A stretch of DNA of 64,000 nt, from contig NZ_CP077091.1 of NCBI RefSeq assembly GCF_014268595.2, forward strand, positions 4,260,001 to 4,324,000. Direction: 5' to 3'. Numbering within the stretch: the stretch's first letter is position 1; every line of letters begins with the position of its first letter. Below are positions 24,268 to 34,916 of this stretch, in pieces. The notes under the pieces were generated by a model, which saw only the letters and a list, made by a program, of their open reading frames with translations, did not search any database and was not told where the DNA came from. This DNA comes from Pseudomonas hamedanensis. Its GTDB lineage: Bacteria; Pseudomonadota; Gammaproteobacteria; Pseudomonadales; Pseudomonadaceae. The position numbers and the translations under genes are program-made.

Positions 24268-25476
24268 ATGATTCAGCTCGATTTTTACGGCACGCTCGTG
24301 GCCGCTTCTCTGGTATTACTGCTCGGGCGCGGACTTGTTACGCGTGTTGGCTTTTTGCGAAGTTACAATATTCCTGAACCGGTAGCGGGCGGCCTGGTGG
24401 TTGCCTTGCTCCTGTTGATATTGCGCACCTTTGATATTGAGGTGCGCTTCGATACGTCCTTGCAAACACCGTTGATGTTGGCTTTCTTCGCCACGATTGG
24501 ATTGAGTGCGGACCTTGCCAGTCTGAAAAAGGGTGGCCGCATTGTTGGGGTCTTCCTGCTGGCGGTCATTGGATTGCTGGTGGTGCAGAATGCCATGGGA
24601 ATCGGCTTGGCAACCCTGCTCGGGCTCGATCCGTTGATGGGCTTGCTGACGGGCTCGATCACGCTTGCCGGCGGCCACGGTACCGGCGCTGCATGGGGCA
24701 CGGTATTCAGCGAGAAATATGGCTTGGCCTCGGCTTCGGAACTGGCGCTGGCCTCGGCGACGTTCGGTCTTGTCCTGGGTGGTCTCATCGGTGGGCCCGT
24801 TGCCAGGTTGCTGATCAAGCGCGTGCAAGTGCCGGGTTGCAGTCCGCAACAAGTGCCGCGACTACCAAGAGGTTTTGAGCAGCCGAACAAGGAACGTTCG
24901 ATCACGCCCTTTTCCTTCGTTGAAACGCTGGCGCTGATTGCCGTCAGCCTGCTCGCGGGCAACCTGTTGAATGGCTTGCTTCACGGTACTGTCTTCGAAT
25001 TGCCGACCTTTGTCTGTGTTCTGTTTGTAGGCGTGGTGTTGCGTAACGGGCTATCAGCGCTTGGCTTGTATCAGGTATTCGAACGTGAAGTCTCTGTGCT
25101 GGGCAATGTCAGCCTCTCGCTGTTTCTGGCGATCGCACTGATGTCGCTCAAGCTTTGGGATCTGGCGGCGCTGGCATTGCCGATCTTCATTATTCTGGCC
25201 GTGCAGGCGCTGGTCATGGCGCTGTTCGCGATTTTTATAACGTTCCGGGTAATGGGCGGTAACTACGATGCGGCTGTGCTGGCGGCGGGGCATTGCGGTT
25301 TTGGTCTGGGGGCTACGCCGACAGCGATTGCCAATATGCAGGCGGTGACGCAGCGCTACGGGCCGTCGCAGATCGCGTTTCTGGTGGTGCCGATGGTGGG
25401 CGCCTTTTTCATCGACATCATTAACGTTATCGTGATCAAGCTTTATCTGACCTTGCCATTTTTTGCCGCCGTCTAG
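24268..25476 (+). CDS. gltS: Sodium/glutamate symporter GltS
   Basis: 402 aa from ATG 24268, matching the E. coli start region (MIQLDFYGTLVAASLVLLLG against the family MFHLD-LATLVAATL). Inner-membrane Na+-coupled glutamate importer with two inverted repeats of five helices. Signature stretches: NIPEPVAGGLVVALLL, GSITLAGGHGTGAAWG (the first GGHG loop) and AAGHCGFGLGATPTAIANMQ (the second, related loop). Single gene ending at a bidirectional terminator shared with crc. Confidence 0.93.
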   Translation: MIQLDFYGTLVAASLVLLLGRGLVTRVGFLRSYNIPEPVAGGLVVALLLLILRTFDIEVRFDTSLQTPLMLAFFATIGLSADLASLKKGGRIVGVFLLAVIGLLVVQNAMGIGLATLLGLDPLMGLLTGSITLAGGHGTGAAWGTVFSEKYGLASASELALASATFGLVLGGLIGGPVARLLIKRVQVPGCSPQQVPRLPRGFEQPNKERSITPFSFVETLALIAVSLLAGNLLNGLLHGTVFELPTFVCVLFVGVVLRNGLSALGLYQVFEREVSVLGNVSLSLFLAIALMSLKLWDLAALALPIFIILAVQALVMALFAIFITFRVMGGNYDAAVLAAGHCGFGLGATPTAIANMQAVTQRYGPSQIAFLVVPMVGAFFIDIINVIVIKLYLTLPFFAAV

Positions 25477-25490
25477 TACGAGGCGCATGA

Positions 25491-25520
25491 AAAAGCCCGC
25501 ATCTTACGGTGCGGGCTTTT
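25491..25520. terminator. Bidirectional terminator between gltS and crc
   Basis: AAAAGCCCGCA (25491-25501), an 8-base loop, TGCGGGCTTTT (25510-25520). The A and T flanks make it work on both strands for the convergent genes. Confidence 0.85.
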
Positions 25521-25538
25521 TTATGGCTGCGATACGAC

Positions 25539-26318
25539 TTAGATGGTCAGCGTCCAGTCGTAATCGACGATCAACGGCGCGTGCTGCGAGAACCGCGGCT
25601 GGCGCGGCAGACGTGCGCTGCGCACCGAGCGGCGCAGGCCTGGCGTCAGGATCTGGTAATCAAAACGCCAACCCAGGTTGAGCATCTCGGCCTGTTCGTT
25701 ATCCGGCCACCAGCTGTACTGATCGCCTTCACGGCTGACTTCGCGCAACGCATCGACATAGCCCATGTTGCCGACAATCTCGTCCATCCAGGCGCGTTCC
25801 GGCGCCAGGAAGCCTGGAGATTGCTGGCTGTCGCGCCAGTTCTTGATGTCGAGCTTCTGCTGCGCAACGTAGAGCGAGCCACAGTAGATGTACTCGCGAC
25901 GTTTGCGTCGCTGTTTGTCCAGGTACTTGCCGAAGTCGTCCATGAGCTTGAACTTCTGGTTCAAGTCCTCATCGCCGTTCATCCCGGAGGGAAACAGCAA
26001 GGTGGCAATACTGACTTTGTCGAAATCTGCTTGCAGGTAGCGCCCGTAGCGGTCGGCCGTCTCGAAACCGAGACCGCTGATGACAGCCTTCGGTTGCAAC
26101 CGCGAATACAAAGCCACGCCACCTTGGGCAGGGACTTCAGCATCGCAGGCATAAAGGAAGTAGCCATCCAGTTGGAAGGCTGGGTCATCCAGTTCAAAGG
26201 CGGAGGCACGGGTGTCCTGCAGGCAGATGACGTCGGCATTCTGTGCTTGCAGCCAACTGAGCAAACCACGCTCGACTGCAGCCTGAATACCATTGACGTT
26301 CACACTGATGATCCGCAT
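25539..26318 (-). CDS. crc: Catabolite repression control protein Crc
   Basis: 259 aa from ATG 26318, the exact length I recall for Pseudomonas Crc. The fold is that of exonuclease III/EEP enzymes (MRIISVNVNGIQAAVERGLL, ADVICLQDTRASAFELDD, RREYIYCGSLYVAQQKLDI, LNLGWRFDYQILTPGL, PRFSQHAPLIVDYDW). Crc is known as a partner of Hfq in repressing translation of catabolic mRNAs rather than as a nuclease. The divergent position next to pyrE is the conserved location of crc. A generic exonuclease III label would be misleading. Confidence 0.93.
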   Translation of the reverse strand: MRIISVNVNGIQAAVERGLLSWLQAQNADVICLQDTRASAFELDDPAFQLDGYFLYACDAEVPAQGGVALYSRLQPKAVISGLGFETADRYGRYLQADFDKVSIATLLFPSGMNGDEDLNQKFKLMDDFGKYLDKQRRKRREYIYCGSLYVAQQKLDIKNWRDSQQSPGFLAPERAWMDEIVGNMGYVDALREVSREGDQYSWWPDNEQAEMLNLGWRFDYQILTPGLRRSVRSARLPRQPRFSQHAPLIVDYDWTLTI

Positions 26319-26399
26319 AAATGGCCCCAAAAATCGCGTGCGTGTATGATACACGGCGTCAAGCTAATTAGCTAAATCCGTGGTATTTGGGGTTTTTTC

Positions 26400-27044
26400 A
26401 TGCAAGCGTATCAGCGCGATTTCATTCGTTTTGCCATCGATCGCGGGGTTTTGCGCTTCGGTGAGTTCACCCTGAAGTCCGGACGCACCAGTCCCTACTT
26501 CTTCAACGCCGGCCTGTTCAACTCGGGTTCGGCCCTGGCGCAACTGGGGCGTTTCTACGCCGCTGCCATCGCCGAAAGCGGTATCCCTTTCGACGTTCTG
26601 TTTGGCCCGGCCTACAAAGGCATCCCGCTGGCAGCGACCACTGCCGTTGCGCTGGCCGAACATCATGGGCGTGACTTGCCATGGTGCTTCAACCGCAAAG
26701 AAGCCAAGGCCCACGGCGAAGGCGGCAGCCTGGTCGGCGCGCCGCTGGCCGGTGACGTATTGATCATCGATGACGTGATCACCGCCGGTACCGCCATCCG
26801 TGAAGTGATGCAGATCATCGCCTCCCAGGACGGCGCGAAGGCCGCCGGCGTGCTGATCGCTCTGAACCGTCAGGAGCGTGGCAACGGCGAGCTGTCGGCG
26901 ATCCAGGAAGTGGAGCGCGATTTTGGTATCCCGGTGATCAGCATTGTTTCGCTGAATCAGGTGCTGGAATTCCTCGCCGACGATCCGCAGCTCAAGCAGC
27001 ACTTGCCGGCCGTGGAAGCGTACCGCGCCCAGTTCGGCGTCTGA
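26400..27044 (+). CDS. pyrE: Orotate phosphoribosyltransferase
   Basis: 214 aa. It joins orotate and PRPP to give OMP in pyrimidine synthesis. The PRPP-binding motif is [16 protein letters not shown] (residues about 119-134). Other family motifs: [35 protein letters not shown] and [19 protein letters not shown]. Divergent from crc across an 81-base gap containing TATGAT (26345-26350), a plausible -10. Confidence 0.96.
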   Translation: MQAYQRDFIRFAIDRGVLRFGEFTLKSGRTSPYFFNAGLFNSGSALAQLGRFYAAAIAESGIPFDVLFGPAYKGIPLAATTAVALAEHHGRDLPWCFNRKEAKAHGEGGSLVGAPLAGDVLIIDDVITAGTAIREVMQIIASQDGAKAAGVLIALNRQERGNGELSAIQEVERDFGIPVISIVSLNQVLEFLADDPQLKQHLPAVEAYRAQFGV

Positions 27045-27059
27045 TGGCCTTGTGATAAA

Positions 27060-27153
27060 CCTGTGGGAGCGAGCTTGCTCGCGAAAGCGGTGGGTCAGCT
27101 TGCGTCAATGTTGAATGTGCCGCCATCTTCGCGAGCAAGCTCGCTCCCACAGG
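27060..27153. repeat. REP pair, GTGGGAGCGAGC variant
   Basis: CCTGTGGGAGCGAGCTTGCT opens the element and its complement closes it, with the GCGAAAGCGG and TTCGCGAGC extensions. A sequence variant of the GTAGGAGTGAGCC family. Confidence 0.85.
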
Positions 27154-27170
27154 GATCGCGGTGCAAAAAA

Positions 27171-27204
27171 GACCCCGCTCAGTCAGACTGAGCGGGGTCT
27201 TTTT
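27171..27204. terminator. Bidirectional terminator between pyrE and argB
   Basis: GACCCCGCTCAGT (27171-27183), loop CAG, ACTGAGCGGGGTC (27187-27199), T5. An A6 run before the stem makes it bidirectional. Confidence 0.9.
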
Positions 27205-27218
27205 GTTGGCGCTGGCGC

Positions 27219-28124
<906 letters not shown>

Positions 28125-28141
28125 TCAGGGCTCCGGGTGGA

Positions 28142-29539
28142 TCAGAACGGTAGTTGGAGATCAGGTGCAACGCGTTTCAGTTGGGTGTGGAACACATCCT
28201 TGATGCGCTGCAATTCAGCCTCGTCATCGGCCTCGAAACGCAGCACCAGCACCGGTGTGGTGTTGGAGGCGCGCACCAGGCCCCAGCCTTTGGCGTAATC
28301 GACCCGCACGCCGTCGATGGTGGTCAGGTCGGCGCCTTCGCCCCACTGAGCATCGTGCAGTGCATCAATGATGCTGAATTTGCTCTCTTCGGTCACATGG
28401 ATATTGATTTCCGGCGTGGAAATATCGTTCGGGAAGGTGGCAAACAGCTCTTCCGCGGTGGATTTTTCCTTGCTGAGGATCTCCAGCAGACGTGCGGCGC
28501 TGTAGATGCCGTCGTCGAAACCGAACCAGCGCTCCTTGAAGAAGATGTGCCCGCTCATTTCACCGGCCAGCAGCGCGCCGGATTGTTTCATTTTCTTTTT
28601 GATCAACGAGTGACCGGTCTTCCACATTAGCGGCCGACCGCCGTATTCCTTGATCAGCGGCACCAGGCGACGGGTGCATTTGACGTCGAAGATGATTTCC
28701 GCGTCCGGATTGCGTGCCACCACATCGCGGGCGAACAGCATCAGCAGGCGATCCGGGTAGACGATGCTGCCGGTGTTGGTCACCACGCCGACGCGGTCGC
28801 CGTCGCCGTCGAAGGCCAGGCCGATATCGGCGTTGGTTTCCTTGACCTTGGCAATCAGGTCGACGAGGTTCTCAGGCTTGCCCGGGTCCGGATGGTGATT
28901 CGGGAAGTTGCCGTCGACTTCGCAGAACAGCGGGATCACTTCGCAATTCAGCGCTTCGATCAGTTGTGGAGCAATCACGCCGGCCGCGCCGTTGCCGCAG
29001 TCGACCACGACTTTCAGGCGGCGGGTCAGTTTGATGTCCTGGACGATTTCGGTGTTGTAGCGGTCGAGGATTTCGACCTGAGTGACGCTGCCCTGGCCGC
29101 TGCTCAGGTCATTGTTCTTGATGCGCTCGTGCAGCACCTGGATCTGCTCGTTGGCGAGGGTGTCGCCGGCGATCACGATCTTGAAGCCGTTGTAGTTCGA
29201 CGGATTGTGGCTGCCGGTCAGCATGACCCCGGACTTGCCGGCCAGCACATTGGCGGCGTAGTACAGCGCCGGCGTCGGCACCAGGCCGACATCGCTGACG
29301 TGGCAACCGCTTTCGGCGATCCCGCGGATCAGTTCCGCGACCAGCTCCGGGCCGGACAGGCGGCCGTCACGACCGACCGACACGTTCGGCTCGCCCTGGG
29401 CCAGGCTCTGCGAGCCGATGGCGCGGCCGATCCAGTAGGCGGTTTCACCGTTGAGGTATTCCGGCACGGTGCCGCGAATGTCGTAGGCGCGGAAAATGCT
29501 GTCAGGCAGCTTCGGGGCAATCTTGGCGGGGGTGCTCAT
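28142..29539 (-). CDS. algC: Phosphomannomutase/phosphoglucomutase AlgC
   Basis: 465 aa. It interconverts mannose-6-P/-1-P and glucose-6-P/-1-P for alginate, LPS and rhamnolipid precursors. The phosphoserine loop is GVMLTGSHNPSNYNGFK (residues about 101-117), the metal site is AFDGDGDRVGVV (about 240), and the sugar-binding loop is GEMSGHIFFKERW. C-terminal phosphate-binding segment: VRASNTTPVLVLRFEA. Upstream of argB. The 244-base gap from dut may hold its promoter. Confidence 0.95.
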   Translation of the reverse strand: MSTPAKIAPKLPDSIFRAYDIRGTVPEYLNGETAYWIGRAIGSQSLAQGEPNVSVGRDGRLSGPELVAELIRGIAESGCHVSDVGLVPTPALYYAANVLAGKSGVMLTGSHNPSNYNGFKIVIAGDTLANEQIQVLHERIKNNDLSSGQGSVTQVEILDRYNTEIVQDIKLTRRLKVVVDCGNGAAGVIAPQLIEALNCEVIPLFCEVDGNFPNHHPDPGKPENLVDLIAKVKETNADIGLAFDGDGDRVGVVTNTGSIVYPDRLLMLFARDVVARNPDAEIIFDVKCTRRLVPLIKEYGGRPLMWKTGHSLIKKKMKQSGALLAGEMSGHIFFKERWFGFDDGIYSAARLLEILSKEKSTAEELFATFPNDISTPEINIHVTEESKFSIIDALHDAQWGEGADLTTIDGVRVDYAKGWGLVRASNTTPVLVLRFEADDEAELQRIKDVFHTQLKRVAPDLQLPF

Positions 29540-29739
29540 CTGCGGAAATGCTCCATCTCGAAAGGGCGGGACAGACCGGCGAAACGTTCGACGGCAGGCT
29601 CAAACTGAAGGGTATGACGGCGTTTTCCACAGAGAGTTCGTGGTATGAAAGGGCCATGACGCCTCGGCTGGCGTGGCTTGCGGCCGGCAAAACCTTGATT
29701 TGCGGTGTTAAAACCTGCTGCCGATATAGCGCATTTTTT

Positions 29740-29767
29740 GTGGCGAGGGGATAAATCCCCTCACCAC
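29740..29767. repeat. Hairpin repeat, GTGGTGAGGGGATTTATCCCC family
   Basis: GTGGCGAGGGGATAAATCCC plus its partner arm form a near-perfect palindrome of 28 bases, 16 bases past the dut stop. The same sequence family recurs at both ends of 37143-37309. It may terminate the coaBC-dut transcript. Confidence 0.6.
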
Positions 29768-29783
29768 AATAATTTCTATCCGG

Positions 29784-30239
29784 TTATTTGGTGCCGGTGT
29801 GGCCGAAACCGCCGGTGCCGCGCTCGGTCTCGACAAACTCTTCAACCATTTCAAAATGCGCCTGCACCACCGGAACCAGCACCAGTTGCGCCAGACGTTC
29901 GCCGACGGTCATGGTGAAATCGCTCTGGCCACGGTTCCAGCAGGACACCATCAGCGGGCCTTGATAATCGGAGTCGATCAGGCCGACCAGGTTGCCCAGG
30001 ACGATGCCATGTTTGTGGCCCATGCCCGAGCGCGGCAGGATCAGTGCCGCGAGGTTCGGGTCGCCGATGTACACCGAGAGGCCCGTGGGAATCAGCACGG
30101 TTTCACCCGGTTTGATCACGATGTCCTGTTCCAGCATTGCGCGCAGGTCGAGGCCGGCGGAGCCCGGGGTGGCGTATTGCGGCAGCGGGAATTCGGTGCC
30201 GATGCGTGGGTCGAGGATCTTGGCTTGCAAAGCGTGCAT
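29784..30239 (-). CDS. dut: dUTP diphosphatase
   Basis: 151 aa. It hydrolyses dUTP to dUMP, keeping uracil out of DNA. All five dUTPase motifs are visible: [51 protein letters not shown] and the C-terminal [10 protein letters not shown] that closes over the active site. Starts 5 bases after coaBC ends. Confidence 0.97.
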   Translation of the reverse strand: MHALQAKILDPRIGTEFPLPQYATPGSAGLDLRAMLEQDIVIKPGETVLIPTGLSVYIGDPNLAALILPRSGMGHKHGIVLGNLVGLIDSDYQGPLMVSCWNRGQSDFTMTVGERLAQLVLVPVVQAHFEMVEEFVETERGTGGFGHTGTK

Positions 30240-30244
30240 GTAAA

Positions 30245-31453
30245 TTAAACCTGGTTCAGACGTTCGGCGATAAAAGTGACCAGTTGGCGAGCGATCTTGC
30301 TCTTGCTGGTCTGGGCGAAAACCGTGGCGTGCAGCTCACGGTCGATGACGCTGCAGGCGTTTTCTTCGCTGTTGAAACCGATGCTCGGGTTGGCCACGTC
30401 GTTGGCGACGATCAGATCGAGATTCTTGTCTTTCAGCTTGCGTGCAGCGTAGTCGAGCAGATGTTCGGTCTCGGCAGCGAAGCCGACACTGAACGGACGG
30501 TCGGGACGGGTCGCGATGGTGGCGAGAATATCCGGGTTGCGCACCATTTGCAGGACGAAGCCGTCACCGCTCGTAGGATCTTTCTTGAGTTTATGCGGGG
30601 CGACGACTTCCGGGCGGTAGTCCGCCACCGCAGCGGAGGCGATGAAGACGTCGCAGGGGATCGCCGACTCACAGGCGGCGAGCATGTCGCGGGCGCTGAC
30701 TACATCGATGCGCGTAACGCGATCCGGGGTCGGCAGATGCACCGGGCCGCTGATCAAGGTGACGCGGGCGCCGGCCTCCACAGCCGCTTCGGCGAGGGCA
30801 AAACCCATTTTCCCGGAGCTGTGGTTAGTGATGTAGCGCACGGGGTCGATGTTTTCCTGCGTCGGGCCGGCGGTGATGACCACATGCTTGCCGGTCAGGG
30901 CCAGGCGCTGGAAGCAATCGGCGGCGAGTAGCGCCAGATCGGTGGCTTCCATCATGCGGCCCATGCCGACGTCGCCGCAGGCCTGGCTGCCCGAGGCCGG
31001 GCCGAAGGTCTTCAGGCCACGGCTTTCGAGGACTTGCAGGTTGGCCTGGGTCGCCGGGTCGCGCCACATGGCCTGGTTCATTGCCGGCGCAACGGCGACG
31101 ACGGCGTCGGTGGCCAGCACCAGCGTGGTCAGCAAATCGTTGGCGATGCCTTGGGCGAGGCGGGCGATCAGGTCAGCGGTAGCCGGGGCGATCAGCACCA
31201 GGTCGGCCCATTTGGCCAGTTCGATATGGCCCATGGCGGCTTCGGCGGCCGGGTCGAGCAAGTCCAGATGGACCGGGTGGCCGGACAGGGCCTGCATGGT
31301 CAGCGGGGTGATGAATTCGGCGCCGCCATGGGTCATGACCACGCGCACTTCGGCGCCCTGGTCGATCAGGCGGCGAACCAGATCGGCGCTCTTGTAGGCC
31401 GCAATGCCGCCGCCGACGCCCAGAACGATGCGTTTCCGATACAGCCGCTGCAT
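30245..31453 (-). CDS. coaBC: Bifunctional phosphopantothenoylcysteine decarboxylase/synthetase
   Basis: 402 aa from ATG 31453, with AAAGG 5 bases upstream; the longer open frame to 31708 runs antisense into radC and is not used. It makes 4'-phosphopantetheine for CoA. CoaC half (residues 1-190): flavin-binding [24 protein letters not shown], and the catalytic cysteine in [13 protein letters not shown]. CoaB half: [41 protein letters not shown] and the lysine in HKLKKDP. Operon with dut. Confidence 0.96.
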   Translation of the reverse strand: MQRLYRKRIVLGVGGGIAAYKSADLVRRLIDQGAEVRVVMTHGGAEFITPLTMQALSGHPVHLDLLDPAAEAAMGHIELAKWADLVLIAPATADLIARLAQGIANDLLTTLVLATDAVVAVAPAMNQAMWRDPATQANLQVLESRGLKTFGPASGSQACGDVGMGRMMEATDLALLAADCFQRLALTGKHVVITAGPTQENIDPVRYITNHSSGKMGFALAEAAVEAGARVTLISGPVHLPTPDRVTRIDVVSARDMLAACESAIPCDVFIASAAVADYRPEVVAPHKLKKDPTSGDGFVLQMVRNPDILATIATRPDRPFSVGFAAETEHLLDYAARKLKDKNLDLIVANDVANPSIGFNSEENACSVIDRELHATVFAQTSKSKIARQLVTFIAERLNQV

Positions 31454-31586
31454 AGGTCTGCCTTTCATTTCGTTGATGACTGCAGTGCGATGCCCCTCCC
31501 CAGGGTTGAATCGACCGCAAAAAAGATGGGCTAAGATATCACAGCGACCGCTACGGAACAGCGGCGCCCACAGACAGGGAGGTGCT

Positions 31587-32261
31587 ATGAGTATTCGCGA
31601 TTGGCCAGCGGCGGAACGGCCGCGGGAGAAACTGCTGGAACAGGGCTCGGGAAGCCTTTCGGATGCCGAATTACTGGCGATTTTTCTACGCACCGGAGTC
31701 TCCGGCAAAAGCGCTGTGGATCTGGCGCGACACCTTTTGAGCCAATTCGGCAGCCTGCGTGTACTGCTCGATGCCGATCTTGGCTCGTTCAGCGAGCAGT
31801 TGGGCCTGGGGCCGGCGAAATATGCGCAGTTACAGGCGGTGCTGGAAATGGGGCGGCGGCATCTGGCAGAACGAATGCGGCAGAAACCCGCGCTGGAAAA
31901 CCCTCAGGTCGTACGCGACTACCTCAAGGCCATGCTGCGGCATGAGCCGCACGAGGTGTTCGGCTGCCTGTTTCTGGATTCGAAACATCAGGTGTTGAAC
32001 TTCGAAGCGCTGTTTCGCGGCTCGATCGACAACACTAGTGTGCACCCACGAGAAGTGGTGAAGCGGGCGCTGGCCAATAACGCGGCGGCCGTCATTCTCT
32101 GTCATAACCATCCGTCCGGGAACACCGATCCGAGTCAGGCGGATCGTCTGCTGACCAAGCGCTTGCAAAAGGCGCTGGAGCTGATCGATGTGCGGGTGCT
32201 CGATCATTTCATCATTGGCGATGGCGAGCCGCTGTCGATGGCGGAGTGTGGCTGGATGTAG
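31587..32261 (+). CDS. radC: RadC family protein (JAMM/MPN domain)
   Basis: 224 aa from ATG 31587, with AGGGAGGTG at 31576-31584. N-terminal helix-hairpin-helix region (residues about 18-75; [20 protein letters not shown]). JAMM metal motif H-x-H-x7-D in [15 protein letters not shown] (about 172-186) and upstream [15 protein letters not shown]. The role in DNA repair is disputed for this family. Divergent from coaBC. Confidence 0.93.
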   Translation: MSIRDWPAAERPREKLLEQGSGSLSDAELLAIFLRTGVSGKSAVDLARHLLSQFGSLRVLLDADLGSFSEQLGLGPAKYAQLQAVLEMGRRHLAERMRQKPALENPQVVRDYLKAMLRHEPHEVFGCLFLDSKHQVLNFEALFRGSIDNTSVHPREVVKRALANNAAAVILCHNHPSGNTDPSQADRLLTKRLQKALELIDVRVLDHFIIGDGEPLSMAECGWM

Positions 32262-32282
32262 CTCTCGAAGGCAACGCGGTCC

Positions 32283-32376
32283 CCTGTAGGAGTGAGCCTG
32301 CTCGCGATGGCGGTATTTCAGTCAACCCATGCGGTGACTGGAAGATTGCTATCGCGAGCAGGCTCACTCCTACAGG
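32283..32376. repeat. REP pair
   Basis: CCTGTAGGAGTGAGCCTGCT opens the element and its complement closes it. It lies between the convergent radC and binding-protein genes. Confidence 0.85.
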
Positions 32377-32392
32377 TTTTGTGCAGGGCAGG

Positions 32393-33979
32393 TTATTTGA
32401 GGTTGACCCTGGAGTAGTCCTGCCGGCCAAACGGGCTCACCGAGTAACCCTGAACATCCTTGCGCGTCAGTGCATACGCCGTCGGGTGCGCCAACGGCAG
32501 CCACAACGCCTGCTGCTGAATCTGCGCCTGTGCCTGTTCATACAGCTTGGTACGCACGCCTTGTTCGCTGGTGGTCTTGCCGGCGCTGATCAGCTTGTCC
32601 AGGTCGGCGTTGCAGTACCGCGCGAAGTTGGTGCCGGACTTCACCGCCGCGCAGGAAAACTGCGGCGTGAGGAAGTTGTCCGGGTCGCCGTTGTCGCCGG
32701 CCCAGCCCATGAACAGCAGGTCATGCTCGCCAGCCTTGGCGCGACGAATCAGCTCGCCCCATTCGATCACGCGGATTTCCGCCTGGATGCCGATCTCGGC
32801 CAGATCCGACTGCAGCATCTGCGCGCCGAGGCTCGGGTTCGGGTTGAGCAGGCTGCCTGACGGACGCGTCCAGATGGTGGTCTGGAAGCCATCCTTCAAA
32901 CCGGCCTTGGCCAGCAGCGCCTTGGCTTTGGCTACGTCGTGCGGGTAGCCCGGCAGGTTCTTCGCGTAGCTCCAGGTGTTCGGCGGGTAAGGGCCGTTGG
33001 CTGCTTCGGCGGTGTCCTCGAACACTGCTTTGATGTAGTTGGCCTTGTCGAATGCAAGGTTGATGGCCTGGCGTACTTCCGGCTTGTCCAGCGGCGGGTG
33101 CTGGCTGTTGATGCCGACGAACGCAGTCATGAATGCGTCAGTCTTTTCGACTTTTAACGTCGGCTCTTTCAGCGCCGCCTGTACGTCCAATGGTTTTGGC
33201 GACAGGGCGATCTGGCATTCATTGCGCCGCAGCTTTTGCAGGCGCACGTTGGCGTCCGGGGTGATGGCAAAAATCAGCGGATCGACCGAGGGCTTGCCGC
33301 CGAAATAATCCGGGTTGGCCTTGTAGCGGATCGCCGCGTCTTTTTGGAACCGGTTGAACACAAACGGCCCGGTGCCGATCGGCTGGCTGTTGAGCTTGTC
33401 CGTGGCGTTGGCCTTGATCAGCTTGTCGGCGTATTCGGCCGAATAGATCGAGGCGAAACCCATGCTCAGCGTCGCGAGGAAAGTCGAGTCCGGGTGATCA
33501 AGCGTGAAACGCACCGTCAGCGGGTCGAGCGCATCGATCTTCTTGATCAGCGCAGGCAGTTGCATCGACTGCGCATGGGGGAAGCCGCTCTGCGCGACTT
33601 TGTGCCAAGGATTGGCCGGGTCGAGCATGCGATCGAAACTGAATTTGACGTCTTCGGCGGTCAGCTCGCGGCTCGGTTTGAAGTAATCGGTGGTGTGAAA
33701 CTTCACCTTTGGACGCAGCTTGAAGACATAGGCCAGGCCGTCGCTGCTGATCTCCCAACTGTCGGCCAGGCTCGGTACGACCTTGCCACTGGCGGTATCG
33801 AAATCCACCAGGCGGTTCATCAACACGTCAGCCGAGGCATTGGTGGTGGTCAGCGAGTTGTACTGCACCACATCGAACCCCTCAGGGCTGGCCTCGGTAC
33901 AGACGCTCAACGCGGCGGCCTGGGCCAATGGGCTGAGCAGGAGCGGGACGAGCAACAGGGGTAGGGCAGCGAGGCGCAT
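32393..33979 (-). CDS. ABC transporter periplasmic binding protein, dipeptide/oligopeptide type (SBP family 5)
   Basis: 528 aa with a signal peptide (residues 1-22, ending AQAA). DppA/OppA-like features: CTEASPEGFDVVQYNSLTT, ADSWEISSDGLAYVFKLRPK, LTAEDVKFSFDRMLDP, QPIGTGPFVFNRFQ, EVRQAINLAFDKANYI and GDNGDPDNFL. It binds a peptide-like or opine-like solute and delivers it to a membrane ABC complex. No permease genes sit beside it, so it must use a transporter encoded elsewhere. A binding protein next to rpmB is, from memory, conserved in P. aeruginosa. Confidence 0.87.
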   Translation of the reverse strand: MRLAALPLLLVPLLLSPLAQAAALSVCTEASPEGFDVVQYNSLTTTNASADVLMNRLVDFDTASGKVVPSLADSWEISSDGLAYVFKLRPKVKFHTTDYFKPSRELTAEDVKFSFDRMLDPANPWHKVAQSGFPHAQSMQLPALIKKIDALDPLTVRFTLDHPDSTFLATLSMGFASIYSAEYADKLIKANATDKLNSQPIGTGPFVFNRFQKDAAIRYKANPDYFGGKPSVDPLIFAITPDANVRLQKLRRNECQIALSPKPLDVQAALKEPTLKVEKTDAFMTAFVGINSQHPPLDKPEVRQAINLAFDKANYIKAVFEDTAEAANGPYPPNTWSYAKNLPGYPHDVAKAKALLAKAGLKDGFQTTIWTRPSGSLLNPNPSLGAQMLQSDLAEIGIQAEIRVIEWGELIRRAKAGEHDLLFMGWAGDNGDPDNFLTPQFSCAAVKSGTNFARYCNADLDKLISAGKTTSEQGVRTKLYEQAQAQIQQQALWLPLAHPTAYALTRKDVQGYSVSPFGRQDYSRVNLK

Positions 33980-34248
33980 GGTCGGTTTCCTTTACAGATC
34001 GAAGGCCCATCTGCAAGTGCAGTCTGGAAAAGTCCTACCCTAGAGCTCTGGATTGCAAATGACTATCCCCTTTTTGCATTTTCAGGGGCATGCTGATGCG
34101 GTTCCGCTCGATAACGGCGTGATGAAAAGTCTGAATCCCCTGTAGGATGGGATTTCTGCGACGAGTGGTCAAAATCGGTTGCGGCCTTTGTCCAAGGCGC
34201 TCGCAGCGGGGAAAAACGCCTTTTTGCCGATTGATTGCACACCGATTG
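33980..34248. other. Intergenic region upstream of rpmB, no gene seen
   Basis: Between the binding-protein start and the rpmB promoter there is no credible reading frame, repeat or hairpin cluster. It presumably contains the minus-strand promoter of the binding-protein gene. Confidence 0.4.
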
Positions 34249-34277
34249 TTGTTGCTCCCCGGTCTTTCTGGTATAAA
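34249..34277 (+). promoter_or_regulatory. Sigma70-type promoter of rpmB-rpmG
   Basis: TTGTTG (34249-34254), exactly 17 bases, TATAAA (34272-34277). It gives a leader of about 140 bases before rpmB. Confidence 0.7.
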
Positions 34278-34381
34278 GCAGCGCTCTTTTCTAGGGGCCC
34301 GGTTCCTTCACTGTAGGTGTAGCCGGTAAGACCTCTAAAGAAACGCGGCGCCTGGCGCCAAATGACTGAGAGATTAAGCGG

Positions 34382-34400
34382 CCAACCCATGCCGGGTTGG
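34382..34400 (+). promoter_or_regulatory. Leader hairpin before rpmB
   Basis: CCAACCC (34382-34388), loop ATGCC, GGGTTGG (34394-34400), 25 bases before the rpmB ATG. A short GGCGCC-rich fold precedes it near 34349-34361. It could be a ribosomal-protein leader control element; no such element is known to me for L28 in Pseudomonas. Confidence 0.35.
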
Positions 34401-34425
34401 GCATGTGGTTTTAGAGGGCTGAGGC

Positions 34426-34659
34426 ATGTCGAGAGTATGTCAAGTTACCGGTAAGGGTCCGGTGACTGGGAATAACATTTCCCACGCAAACAACAAAACC
34501 CGTCGTCGTTTCCTGCCGAACCTGCAGCATCACCGCTTCTGGGTTGAAGAAGAGAAACGTTTTGTGCGTCTGCGCGTATCTGCCAAAGGCATGCGTATCA
34601 TCGACAAGCGTGGCATCACTGTCGTGCTCGCCGAACTTCGCCGCGATGGCAAGATTTAA
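34426..34659 (+). CDS. rpmB: 50S ribosomal protein L28
   Basis: 77 aa, standard length. Characteristic [20 protein letters not shown] and [20 protein letters not shown]. Large-subunit protein near the E site. Followed 11 bases later by rpmG. Confidence 0.98.
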   Translation: MSRVCQVTGKGPVTGNNISHANNKTRRRFLPNLQHHRFWVEEEKRFVRLRVSAKGMRIIDKRGITVVLAELRRDGKI

Positions 34660-34670
34660 GGGAGCTAATC

Positions 34671-34826
34671 ATGCGTGAATTGATTCGTTTGATCTCGAGC
34701 GCCGGTACTGGTCACTTCTACACTACCGACAAGAACAAGCGTACTACCCCGGACAAAATCGAGATCAAGAAATATGATCCGGTTGTTCGCAAGCACGTGA
34801 TGTACAAGGAAGGCAAAATCAAGTAA
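34671..34826 (+). CDS. rpmG: 50S ribosomal protein L33
   Basis: 51 aa from ATG 34671, preceded by GGGAG at 34660-34664. The sequence starts [20 protein letters not shown] and ends [18 protein letters not shown]. It is the cysteine-free (zinc-independent) form of L33. Cotranscribed with rpmB and closed by the terminator at 34851. Confidence 0.97.
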   Translation: MRELIRLISSAGTGHFYTTDKNKRTTPDKIEIKKYDPVVRKHVMYKEGKIK

Positions 34827-34845
34827 TTGATTTTTCCTGACTGCG

Positions 34846-34880
34846 AAAAAGGCCCGTATCGTGAGATGCGGGCCTTTTTT
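34846..34880 (+). terminator. Rho-independent terminator of rpmB-rpmG
   Basis: GGCCCG (34851-34856) and CGGGCC (34869-34874) with extra pairing inside, T6 after the stem and A5 before it. Confidence 0.88.
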
Positions 34881-34916
34881 GTTGCCCTTGAATTATGCGG
34901 TGTCTGGTGGGGCCTC

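Noticed and set aside
25539..26318. Housekeeping exonuclease III (xthA)
   Set aside because: The sequence and the divergent position beside pyrE match Crc, and the length is exactly that of Crc.
31454..31708. Upstream extension of coaBC to 31708
   Set aside because: It would run into the antisense of radC and its promoter. The ATG at 31453 has a ribosome binding site and matches the family N-terminus.
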